Below are positions 24,126 through 36,500 of a DNA stretch of 64,000 nt, in pieces (position 1 is the first letter of the stretch; every line of letters begins with the position of its first letter). The notes under the pieces are model-generated. The model ran no database searches. It was not told the origin of the DNA and was given only the letters and a program-made list of their open reading frames with translations. This DNA comes from Pteria penguin. Lineage: Eukaryota; Mollusca; Bivalvia; Pterioida; Pteriidae. A program made the translations under genes and the position numbers. The stretch is from contig CM068587.1 in assembly GCA_035048485.1 (NCBI GenBank), forward strand, positions 52,877,501-52,941,500, given 5' to 3'.

Positions 24126-24414
24126 GAGTATGTAGGCAACGTGGAAAAACGTCAGTTATATATTGTATACCGACAAGATAACGTGCTTTGCCATACTGTA
24201 AAACATTTCAGGTGTGTTTTTAATTTTTTACGATTTTCAATGACTAAACAGTTACACTGACAAGTAGTTCTCGATTCAACTCCAATTTTTTGTAAACACA
24301 AGTGTGTAACTTTCGTTTTTTGTTTTGTTCTGAAGAATTGCACCAATAAGTGGTTTAAAATACTACAAGCTTATTTTCAAACATAAAATGGCGGTGTTAT
24401 ATATAGCTCTCATA

Positions 24415-24582
24415 AAACAAAACAAAACAAAACAAAAATGGTAACCCAACCCTCCCCCACCCCCTCCCAAAAAAAACCCCAAACAAACACCCCCCCAACC
24501 CCCCCCCCCAAACAAAAAAAAAAAAAAAAAAAAAAAACCCCCACAAACAAACAAACAACCCCCCCCCCCCCCCCCCCAAATA
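24415..24582 (+). repeat. C/A homopolymer-rich low-complexity block
   Basis: Alternating (CAAAA)n, poly(C) and poly(A) runs, including one A-run of about 27. Such blocks are prone to sequencing and assembly error. Confidence 0.9.
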
Positions 24583-25020
24583 TCCCCGAGTAACCATATG
24601 CACCGAACGCATACACCTTGTGTGTATAGTAACTACTTTTTAAAATAATTGTCAAGGAAAATGATATTCTAACTGCCGTGAATAAATAACTTTAATATGA
24701 AATGCAAAATTTTGCGGCGTCAGTAAAGCCTTCCATCAAAACATTTGAAATACACTGTCAGTGGGAACTTGCACTGAACGACTCTTAAATCTTGTGGTTC
24801 AGAATTTGCTTTTCACACTAATCTGTAATCATTTTAGATCAAATGAATATTTATAAAGAAAACGTGGAATTCACCATAGTCATTATTATGCCATCGATTA
24901 TCATCAGCTCGTTAGATCACGTTGTATTGTGGAAACTTGATCTTTTACTGTTAATTTTTAACAATATCTGAAACAGAACAGAAAGCAGAGAATAAAGGAT
25001 GATGAAAATTTAATATAATG

Positions 25021-25437
25021 ACGTGAAACACCGTACCATTGTACCACGATACCACCCTATCATGATACCATCTTACCAACGTCGTACTATCATACCATCC
25101 TACCACGGTACCATTGTACCATCATACCACCTTACCATCGTACTATCATACCAATGTACCATCGTACCACGATACCACTGTACCATTGTACCACCGTATT
25201 GTCATACCGCTGTACCACAATACAACCTTACCATCATACCACCTTACCACAGTAGTTTTATACCACCTTACCACCATACCTTCATACCACAGTACCACCA
25301 TACCATCTTCCCATCGTACTATAATAGCACCTTACCACGATGCATCTGTACAATTATACCACCGTACCATCGTACCACGTTACCACTGTACTATTATATC
25401 ATGGGACCATTGTACATACCAATATACCATACCCTGT
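25021..25437 (+). repeat. Octamer array TACCAYNN, about 50 units
   Basis: The block is almost entirely 8-bp words starting TACCA (TACCATCG, TACCACCT, TACCACTG). The last two bases vary freely while the first five are kept. Open frames through it are by-products. Confidence 0.88.
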
Positions 25438-25459
25438 TTCATTGTATTATCATTATATT

Positions 25460-25582
25460 CATTATTATTATTAATAATAATATTATTATCGTTGTTATTG
25501 CTGTTGTTGTTGTTCTTTTTCTTATTGTTCTCATTTATTATTATTATTGATATTATTATTATTATTGTTGTTGTTGTTGTTG

Positions 25583-25640
<58 letters not shown>

Positions 25641-25675
25641 CATATCATCATCATCATCATCATCGACATCATCAT
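25460..25675 (+). repeat. Compound ATT/TTG/ATC microsatellite
   Basis: Interrupted ATT and TTG blocks, then about 24 ATT triplets, then ATC triplets. The same order of motifs occurs at 23037-23312. Confidence 0.95.
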
Positions 25676-26395
25676 TGACATTATTATCATTTTCTTCAGC
25701 AGAAGAAGCATTATTCTATGATAATCATTATCATTGGGGTTTTTTTCTGAAATATTTAGTTTTATCAGAGACATATATACACAAAAATATATATGTCTCT
25801 GGTTTTATTGCTTTAATTGAATCACTTCATAGGAAATAATCCAAAATATGACTTTTTTAGAAGACTAATATGAATAAAGTGTCTAGAAGGAGTGTTTATA
25901 TAATAAATAAAAGACCCAATTTCATACATGTTCGGCTACTTCGCCTTTATCAAGTAGAATAAACGATTTTATATTCTAAGCTATATAAAATGAAAAAATG
26001 CTCAAGTTTTAAACAAAGTATTTCTTTGTTAAAGCTATCCCACAATGTACGTTCATGTAGGCAACTTGGAGGGTATATCGTGTATTTATAGAATTTCCTT
26101 TTATTGTCTGATTGCCTGGACTACTTATGACAACCAAGAAAATGGAACTGAGAAGCAAGTCCAGAATCTATACCCTGTCAAAGATGATACTTGCTAAAAA
26201 AGAATCCTTTCTCAAAATTGATGAATTTTAAATGACCCATTAAAACAGAACTGTATGCGCGAACGAAATTTAATATGACTAATATGGCCAACACGGCAGA
26301 CAAAGTTATTGATCTCCGGTGTATATAACGCAAGGAATGATTTTGTTTTTAATGTTATGTGACACAGTTAATAATCTTTATGTACCGAGCGCCCT

Positions 26396-26508
<113 letters not shown>

Positions 26509-26515
26509 TTCTTTT

Positions 26516-26712
26516 GTTTTACGTCACACCACGAATATTTCACGTATATGGTGACGGCATCTGCCTGATGCGGGGCATACAAATTTTGACCTTTGCAACG
26601 GACTCACCCGAAGCAGTGAGGGATCTTTAACGTGCCATGCATACCATGACACGGGGCCTCGGTTTTTACTGTCTCATCCGAAAGACATGACACCGGCATG
26701 ACCAGAGCGGGA
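26516..26712 (-). mobile_element. 5'-truncated SINE (minus)
   Basis: The reverse complement carries the core (CGGATGAGACAGTAAAAACC, GAGTCCGTTGCAAAGGTCAA) and the tail up to GTGTGACGTAAAAC. It lacks the tRNA head and abuts the TA microsatellite at 26399-26505. Confidence 0.75.
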
Positions 26713-26815
26713 TTATATTTCCCCCAAAATTTGAATCAATACATGAGACCTTCGCACTGAACGACTACTTAAGCAAAAAAAGAATAGTGTATGACTTCAG
26801 TAAAGTAATAGTATT

Positions 26816-26962
26816 TGATAATGATGATGATGATGATGCTGATGATGATAATGGTCATGATGCTGAAGATGATGGTGATGATGATGATGATAATAATAAT
26901 AATAATAATAATAAGAACAAAAACAACAGCAACAACAACAACAACAACAACAATAATAATAA
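26816..26962 (+). repeat. Compound GAT/AAT/AAC microsatellite
   Basis: GAT triplets with a few changes, then AAT, then AAC, then AAT. Confidence 0.95.
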
Positions 26963-27282
26963 CAGTTTTCACAGACTTTTGCGTGTTTGAGTGTCTAGAT
27001 CTATGGAGTAAGCTCATCCTCGTTTATGTAGTAAGAAAAATCTTTGTATGTAAATTTTACACTCAACTAAGTAGTTATTCAAACCGTACAAATTTATTTT
27101 ATCCAATATTTTTATAAGATGTTGTATAGTAAATTGATAATATGGTTTTCTGTTTGGTTTTAAATATTAAAAAATGTTAGAATCTATATTTATAAAATGA
27201 TATTCTCATACTTTTAAACATTAACGATAAAAACTATAGAAAATGAAGAAAACAGACACGAATACTACCACCCCCGCAAAAT

Positions 27283-27322
27283 AAATAAATGAATAAATAA
27301 ATAGATAAATAAATAAATAGCA
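27283..27322 (+). repeat. (AAAT)n microsatellite upstream of NEMF
   Basis: About nine AAAT-type tetramers with a GATA interruption, about 150 bases before the NEMF start codon. No promoter element could be recognised nearby. Confidence 0.85.
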
Positions 27323-27474
27323 AGAATTCCAAAGTATCAAATAATTGTATTCGCGTTCGTTCTACAATATTATTTTGATCCTAATGTTTCGTCATTGACT
27401 GAAAATGAAAATGAAACTGGAATATTCATTGTGACACATATTTATATTGGAAGCAAACCAAATCAAATGAGAAA

Positions 27475-27530
27475 ATGAAGTCGAGATTTAGTACCATAGA
27501 TATTGCCGTCGGCATAAGGGAGTTAGAGAG
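27475..27530 (+). CDS. NEMF: NEMF exon 1 (residues 1-19)
   Basis: The exon opens with ATG and encodes MKSRFSTID followed by [10 protein letters not shown], the start of NFACT-N. Only a break after AG at 27530 keeps the frame into exon 2. The intron there begins GC (AG|GCACGA), a GC-AG intron. The same frame would reach a stop near 27570 if read through. The joined length up to GMRV equals that of fly Caliban as I recall it, which supports the junction. Confidence 0.8.
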
Positions 27531-30500
27531 GCACGACTTAATTCACTTATCTTAATATAAACTTTATAACAAAGGTCGTATTCGTCTGAACTTATTTCCC
27601 GAACTTTTCTCAGTTTCTTGAAGTTCTTATGCAATGCCAATAAATTATTCATTTGAAGATATGTCAACGATGTTCGATTAATTTAAATAATTATTAGTGA
27701 TCATACTAATAATTACTTGAAATAATGGGGCTGAATTAAAATATATATATATGTTTCTGGTTTCTTGACCAGCCCTATTTTTATTGTCATTAGACCCTTT
27801 CACATTAACCTGCAGACCTAAAGTTTTGGTGATTGGAAGTATATATGGAGACCAATGAGTGCCAGCTCATTATGCTATTAAACTACGCAATGTTGGTAAT
27901 ACTGAAAGGTGTTACTAATGGGTCTCTGCAAATACTTCTGCCTGCCAAAACATTCAAGGTCTGCAGGTTGACATGAAAGGGTTTTTTACTGACCATTCAT
28001 ACCACATTTTTTAAGGATTTTGGCAGCAGAGTTATTAACATGATTAACGCGAACAGAAGCAGGGACAGTATTTAAATAATCATGTTTCCATGCCAACCAG
28101 GAGATTTCGCTATCTTCTTTTGTATATTCTTAAAACTTCACATCAATATCATATTGGTAATGCTGGAAAAATCATATTGTTAACAATGTATGACAGATGC
28201 CGGGTATCGGCCCAGATATCTAAATGGTGAGAGCATCAGTCCTGAAAGCAGAAAGTTCCAGCTTCGACTCCAGGCAGATACCCTGCATTCATTACATAAT
28301 CAGCAATTTTTATAAGGATCACTCAATAACCCACATAATTACCCTGTTTTAAAAAATAATATAATAGGAAACACGCATATTTTTTTACCAAAATTAGTAA
28401 AGTAAAATCATGTTCTGGATTTACACTGATACTGTTATTAAATTTTGGTGCCTCAGGTTAATGAATTCAAAACTGTTAATAAATACAGAAAACACCAAAA
28501 ATACTTCCCAAAGCATCAGTGTATAAAGTAGTCCAAGTATTTTGAATTTTTTACTTGACACAAAGTAGACTTAATCCAATGTAAATTAAAAAAATTACAC
28601 AAAATGCTGATATTGTACAAAAGTGAGAGCTTCCGCAAGTAAATTTACATGTTTTGTGTAATTTTCAACTGTGTTTTGGGTATTCTCTCCAAAATACCTG
28701 GCCTGTGCTGTAAATAGAAATGTAAAAACTTGTGTAATATTACAATCGTGTAATATTTAGTATTTTTCAGTGCTGATGAGCCTTGATACGGCATAAATGA
28801 TAATGTGAGCTACTTCAAATGATGTGTTTTCAACATTTACATTGATGCCTTTAGTGGTATTTTTGTTGGTTTTTAGTATATATTTGGTATTCTCAGTAAT
28901 TGTGGAGACCGTGATTTTTTTTTTTACATTATGGACATTTTGTTTTATCGATGAGTTCTGTGATAAAGACAAAATTTCGAGTTTATCAATAAAAATACGA
29001 GATGAAATTACTCGTAGCATTAATGCCATGTAAATGATAACTATTGAAAAGATTGCAAATTCTGAATCCGAATTAATAATGACAATTGTATTTCAGGTTC
29101 TATGGAATGCGTGTGATGAATGTATATGATGTGGACACTAAAACCTACCTCATCAAATTAGGAAAGTAAGTGATGGTCAGGAAGGTAAATTTGCAGGCCC
29201 GGTACATCCGGACAATCACTATTTTTGTTACTTATTGACCGTTTCAAGTCACTTTAACTGCACAACTTACAAGAACAGCATCTTTTTAAACTGTACACCA
29301 ATAGACATTTAAAGATTTGTTCATTTGATGTGATTTTAACGAACTGTCTGGATTAACGTCGAGTTCGGATTACCAGCCAGTATACATATAATAGCAAAAA
29401 TTATATCGATTTGAAAAATGAATCATGGACATTTGGTTACAAGGTATGTCTTGAAGATTGGAGGATCACATATTTAAATCTTGCTGGAGCCTTGGACCAT
29501 GTGATTTGATGAGTTGGAGTGGTTAAAGCAAAACTCTAGGTCAAGGATAAACTTGGAAAAGTTAAGACTACAAGTTTCTCATTGCTAGAGTGCTTGGTAG
29601 GAAGTCAAAGAGTTTTCAAACAACAGTTTAATTTGATCTTGTGTGTCGTTAAATAACGGTATTCTGTAGTAATCACTGACATAATTTAGGGGATCTGAGA
29701 AAAAAAAAACATTCTGAGTACATGTATGTTATTATATCAGGGTTTTCGATAAGATCTGGCAGAGACAAAACACCGTTGGTTCAAATGACTGCATATTGTT
29801 AAGTACTATCATAAGATGTTATGCCTCAGTTTTTCACTTCTACTCTTCAGACAGATTTTATGGAAAACCTTGTATATTATATAACATCTGAAGTGTAGAT
29901 TCTGTTTTCCTTCATTTCCTCCATTAGATTGTATAGCCTCATTGACAGTAACCTACAAATGTTAATTCCTGTATTTTACAATGGTGGATGCAAACATTCT
30001 TTTGAACTTTTGTAGACCTGATGATAAGGCAGTAATCCTATTGGAGTCAGGAATCCGTATCCACAGCACAGATTTTGACTGGCCGAAACACAATGCTCCT
30101 TCTGGATTCTCTATGAAGGTAAATTCATACATACACATGTAACACACAGTGTATGAATGGCTTACTTAGTCGTTTGATGGTAACAACGTTGACATTCTCA
30201 CATTGAATACTAATTTAAGATGTTGGTTAATGCACAGGATCTAGATAGTAGTTATAGTGAAGAAGGAAAATGGAATAAAAAAAAATTTCACTGTGTACAT
30301 GTGTGACAAACCTTCATTAATGGTGGAGATTAAGTGGGTTAAATACCCTGGTTGCACAACACAATGTCTGAATGGTTGGCTTTCTATTTCTTCCATGACT
30401 GAGAAATTGTTGAGAGTGACGTGAAGCACCAATCAACCAACCAACAAACAAAACTTGATGAACTTTTATTACATATACTCATTAACTGTATTCTGACTTT

Positions 30501-33500
30501 GAATGAGAGATTTAGTTGGTTACAACAAAAATGTGAAAACGATATTTCTGAAAACATGTTATCATTTTGATTGTTAGTTAAGGAAGCACATTAAGGGGCG
30601 AAGACTCGAGTCTGTGACACAGTTAGGGGCAGACAGGATTATTGATCTGCAGTTTGGCTCAGCAGAGGCAGCGTACCATGTAATTCTGGAACTCTATGAC
30701 AAGGTAAGACAGAATCCAATTAAACATGGCAATGCCAAGTCATTAGATGGTTTGACTTGTCACTGGAAGTTACACAATAGAATCTAACTAGATCCATGGT
30801 TTTTTTTCTTTTTGGGGGGGGGGGGGGGAGGAGGGGGTGTTTATCCAATTCCTTAGATATGATGTTTGTATGTTAATAGTTTTTTCATCACAACAAGATT
30901 ACATTTCTATATGATGACAGCATCTGCTTGAATGACGCATTGTACCGAAATTAAGCTACTTTAATGAGAGGTCTCGCACCCCTTTTTGGGACTGAGGCCA
31001 GGCCCTTAGAAATGATAAAATCAGCAACGCTTTTCATACAGTTGAGAAAATTATTAAATCTAGAGTTTATTTGAAGACCAAGAGGAATTTAAAAATCAAG
31101 AATTCTGTCTTTAAGTTTGGATGTCAAGGACACTGCCGCCTTACACACACACATCTCACTATGCCCTTCAGTGTCTCTTGTTTTAAACTTGAGCCGAAAA
31201 TATCTTGAATTGTGCGGCATTTTTGTCACCAAAAGTCAACGAGTACATTCAACACGACCTATAATTAGGATCTTTATCAACATTAGTAGACTAAATTTTT
31301 TTATTTTGTTATAATTCTTATATTAGGTATATAATCAGTGTAAAAAGTATATAATTAGAAAACAGGTGCTTAAGTAGATGGATCAACTTCAATACCAAAA
31401 TTGGAAAAACAAACATGTGAATTGGCTAGGATAAATGTAAATCATGGTCATCGATATGCTTACTTGTAAAGTATATAGACCAATTAGATAAAACAGATTT
31501 TTGAACAGTGTGCAAATATTAATTGATGGTTTTGTTTTTTATCAAATTCTTGCTGAAACTGAGAATATTTTCTTTTTTTCAGTCTGAATATTTCTTTTGA
31601 CAAAATTGGAAAATATTTGAAGGAAAACTGAATATTTCTTTTGACGGAATTGGAAAAAATTTGAAGGAAAATTGGGGAAAAAAAGTTGTCTTGGAAATGG
31701 GGCTGATATCAGTTAAATTCTTATGAATTCATATACTTTATAATTATCAATAACCTAATCTGCAAACCATGCAAGAAAAACTTTATACATATATATAGGT
31801 CTAGCATCACGACTGAAATCAACATAATACACATTGTACAGTGAATAGACATAGACATGGTGTTAATAGGTCTAGCATCTTGATTGAAATCTACAGAATA
31901 CACATTTTAAGGCATATGTTTACAAGCATGGTGTCTTAATTTCAGGGCAACATTGTGTTAACAGATTTTGAGTACACCATTTTGAATATTCTACGTCCTA
32001 GGACAGATACATGTCAGGATGTGAAATTTGCTGTGAGAGAGACTTACCCTGTATTGGCAGCAAAGGAGCATGCCGTACCAACAGAGGAAAAGTAAGAATC
32101 TATACCATACTCTTCAGAATATCGCACCATGGTGTGCTCCATTCTACAGTAGAAGGAGCGAAACAACAGATTTCCGAAGGTGCCGTATAATTGGATCTTT
32201 TTATTATACAGAGTTACATCCCTTTGAGCAGGTGTTTTACGTCAAACCATTGCAATGTCTACCAGTTCTATGGAAAGTAAAATTATGGGAAGTGATATAG
32301 AAATGATGTCACAATGATTTGACGTCAGATACCTGCTTGTAAGGGAAATAACTCTGTATAACAAAAAGACCCAATAAAGGCCAAGATAATCACAATAATC
32401 ACAGGTATTTACACTACAGTCCGGGTGGAACTTTGAATGCCCACTGTCCACAATGGGCAGTCCACCTGAAATTTCAGTGGGCATTAGGAGTGGACATTTA
32501 CCTGAGCTATCAAGCTGTCCACTTACCTGTATGTTAATTCCAACTGGCTCTTACAAGAATGTCCACTGTGTCCAGTGGACATTTTTAATGCCCAATCTAA
32601 AAATGCCCACTATGACCAGTGTGCAAACTAAGTTCCACCCTGACTGTACTGTATAAGGTTAGGAAGAATTACAAATGTTTGCTTTGAAATTGATGTAGCA
32701 GTGGTTACTGTACCGTAGTCTTTGAGAGATGAATCTGGTAGTCTAAGAGAAGTGAATCTGGTAATTTAAGAGAGATGAATCTGGTAGTCTAAGAGAGATG
32801 AATCTGGTAGTCTAAGAGAGGTGATTTTTGTACTCCTGAAATAATGATACAGAACCAGTGCACTTCCCTCTGGACCAGTGCACTTCCCTCTGGACCAGTG
32901 CACTTCCCTCTGGACTTCCCTCTGGACCAGTGCACTTCCCTCTGGGCCAGTGCACTTCCCTCTGGACCAGTGTGCTTCCATCTGGACCAGTGCATTTCCC
33001 CCTGAATCAGTGCGCTTCCCTCTGGACCAGTGCGTTTCCCTCTGGATCAGTACGTTCCCTCTGGATCAGTGCGCTTCCCTCTTAATCATGCTTCCCTCTG
33101 GATCAGTGCGCTTCCCTCTGAATCAGTGCGTTTTCCTCTGGATCAGTGCATTTCCCTCTGGACCAGTGCGCTTCCCTCTGGATCAGTGCGTTTCCCTCTG
33201 GACCAGTGCGCTTCCCTCAGGATCAGTCCTTTCCCTCTGGATCAGTGCACTTCCCTCTGGACCAATTTGCTTCCCTCTGGATCATTGTGCTTCTCTCTAG
33301 ATCAGTGCGCTTCCCTCTGGACCAGTGTGCTTCCCTCTGGATCAGTGTGTTTCCCTCTGGATCAGTGCACTACCCTCTGGATCAGTGCGCTTCCCTCTGG
33401 ATCAGTGTGTTTCCCTCTGGATCAATGTGCTTCCCTCTGGACCAGTTTGCTTCCCTCTTGATCATTGTGCTTCTCTCTAGATCAGTGCGCTTCCCTCTGG

Positions 33501-36500
33501 ACCAGTGCGCTTCCCTCTGGATCAGTGTGTTTCCCTCTGGATCAGTGCACTACCCTCTGGATCAGTGCGCTTCCCTCTGAATCAGTGCGTTTCCCTCTGG
33601 ATCAATGTGCTTCCCTCTGGATCAATGTGCTTCCCTCTGGACCAGTGTGCTTCCCTCTGGACTAGTGCGTTTCCCTCTGGATCAGTACATTTCTCTCTGG
33701 ATCAGTGCGCTTCCCTCTGAATCATGCTTCCCTCTGGATCAGTGCGCTTCCCTCTGAATCCGTGAGTTTCCCCCTGGATCAGTGCGCTTCCCTCTGGATC
33801 AGTGCGTTTCCCTCTGGATCAGTGCGCTTCCCTCTGGATCAGTGCATTTCCCTCTGGATCATTGTGCTTCCCTCTGGACCAGTGTGCTTCCCTCTGGACC
33901 AGTGCGTTTCCCTCTGGATCAGTATGTTTCCCTCTGGATCAGTGCACTTCCCTCTGAATCATGCTTCCCTCTGGATCAGTGCGCTTCCCTCTGGATCAGT
34001 GTGTTTCCCTCTGGATCAGTGCGCTTCCCTCTGGATCAGTGCGCTTCCCTCTGGATCATTGTGCTTCCCTCTAGACCAGTGTGCTTCGCTCTGGACCAGT
34101 GTGCTTCCCTCTGGACCAGTGCGTTTCCCTCTGGATCAGTACGTTTCCCTCTGGACCAGTGCGCTTCCCTCTGAATCAGTACCTTTCCCTCTGGATCAGT
34201 GCTATTCCCTCTGAACCAGTGTGCTTCCCTCTGGATCATTGCACTTCCCTCTGGACCAGTGCGTTTCCCTCTGGACCAGTGTGCTTCCCTCTGGACCAGT
34301 TCGTTTCCCTCTGGATCAGTACGTTTCCCTCTGGACCAGTGCGCTTCCCTCTGAATCAGTACCTTTCCCTCTGGATCAGTGCTCTTCCCTCTGGACCAGT
34401 GTGCTTCCCTCTGGATCATTGCACTTCCCTCTGGACCAGTGCATTTCCCTCTGGACCAGTGTGCTTCCCTCTGGACCAGTGCACTTCCCTCTGGACCAGT
34501 GTGCTTCCCTCTGGACCAGTGCACTTCCCTCTGAATCAGTACCTTTCCCTCTGGATCAGTGCGCTTCCCTCTGGACCAGTGTGCTTCCCTCTGGATCAGT
34601 GCATTCCCCTCTGGACCAGTGCGCTTCCCTCTGGACCAGTGTGCTTCCGTCTGGACCAGTGTGCTTCCCTCTGGACCAGTGTTTTGTCTGGCTGGCTCTA
34701 AGCAATCATTTATCATCACAACTCCTCCAGTATATTCATTATTTTAGTCCAGGTTTGTTGTGTGTTTTGTCTAGATGTACATGTTTGATTTTGGTAGGGT
34801 TATTAAAAATTTTGGTCCCAGTAATGTTAACTTTATAAATCTAAGTAATCTTGGATGTTCTCATTCCTCCTCATCCCCTCATGCATTTTATAGGCATGAT
34901 TTCAACATTTTTCATCGCCTTTGTATGTCAAGTCTGTTATACTTATATGTATATCTGTCTCTTAATCTTTAGACTGCGAGAAATTGTGGTACATGCCAGA
35001 CAGGGAGACATGTTGAAGAAAATTTTACTACCTCACCTTGGTAAAGCATTCCAGATTATTATTATTTACGATGTAGTGCTATCTAAAATTCGAAGAAATA
35101 TATTATGAATTTACACCATCAAGGACTTCTGTACTTGTGTTTAAGTATATGGAGAGTGGGTTCTAAATTCTCATTATTAAAATCAGAAAAATTATATTTG
35201 AATCATAATGTAATTTAATATTTGATACAGCCAGAACAGCTGAAGTATGACCAATATGTCCTTTGTTACATATACACAAGTGAATATTACTAGAAATGTG
35301 TCCTGTGTTGAAATCCCACTGGAGGGTTCTCATTGTCTTCTTTTTCGAATGAGACTGTAAAATCTGAGGTCTTGTGTCATGGTAGATGGTAAAATCTGAG
35401 GTCTTGTGTCATGGTACATGATAAAATCTGAGGTCTTGTGTCATGGTAGACAGTAAAATCTGAGGTCTTGTGTCATCATAGGCAGTAAAATCTGAGGTCT
35501 TATGTCATGGTAGATGGCAAAATCTGAAGACTTGTGTCATGGTAGACGGTAAAATCTGAGGTCTTGTGTCATGGTAGATGGTAAAATCTGAGGTCTTGTG
35601 TCATGGTACATGATAAAATATGAGGTCTTGTGTCATTGTGGATGGTAAAATCTGAGGTCTTGTCTCATGGTACATGATAAAATCTGAAGTCTTGTGTCAT
35701 GGTAGACGGTAAAATCTGAGGTCTTGTGTTATGGTAGATGGTAAAATCTGAGGTTTTGTGTCATGATAGACAGTAAAATCTGAGGTCTTGTATCATGGTA
35801 GATGGTAAAACTTCAGATCTTGTGTCATGATAGACAGTAAAATCTGAGGTCTTGTGTCAAGGTAAGCATGACATTACTTCAGGGCAGTCTGTTGCGTTGT
35901 TATAAATTTCTGTGCATTCCATAAAGCATATGCTGTCACTATGTTTGTGCAATAATCTTAATCTCTGATATAAAACAAGGAATAATTGATATTATGACCT
36001 AACCTCCACCCTATTTCCAACCAAAGTTAAGTCACTTAGATAATTTTGATATCCTTACTTCAACTTTTTTAAATGATTAAGACTACGGACCAGCCATGAC
36101 CGAACATTGTTTGATTTTGGCTGGAATTCCTGAAAACGCAAAGATTGGAAAGGGATTTAACATTTCAGAAGGTAAGCAAGAAATTTAAGTATGACAATGT
36201 TTAACTCAGTAACTGTTTATGTAAGATCATTTTGCAACAACTATTATAGTAAAAGTGGAGACGCCAGTTTGTTGTTGAGGAACTTCATTTTCTTTTCTAT
36301 ATTTAAAATTAATTGTTGTCAAAATTTTCCCTCAATATTATTATTAGGTGCGCATAAAATATAAACATGTGAAGCTTGTAACCGTGCAACAGATTTTCAA
36401 GTATCTCTATATACCCAGAAATTTTTTTTTCATTTCAGATTTTCAAAAATTGGTTCTAGCTATTGAGAAGGCAGAAGAACTTTTTCAACAAATGAAGACT

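Noticed and set aside
24363..24655. Gly/Phe-rich minus-strand frames
   Set aside because: Translation of poly(C)/poly(A) low-complexity sequence.
25023..25839. Long plus-strand frames rich in PSYHRT and I/L runs
   Set aside because: Translation of the TACCAYNN octamer array and of ATT/TTG microsatellites.
28757..29033. Open frames on both strands just before NEMF exon 2
   Set aside because: No similarity to the NEMF N-terminus, which is found instead at 27475; an A+T-rich chance frame.
32856..34682. CRISPR-like regular array
   Set aside because: Units are contiguous 20-mers with no unique spacers, in an animal gene intron; no cas genes.
32858..34838. Several overlapping open frames of 130-230 codons on both strands ([14 protein letters not shown] repeats)
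   Set aside because: They are produced by the 20-bp minisatellite, which has few stops in any frame, and they lie inside NEMF intron 5 between well-supported exons.
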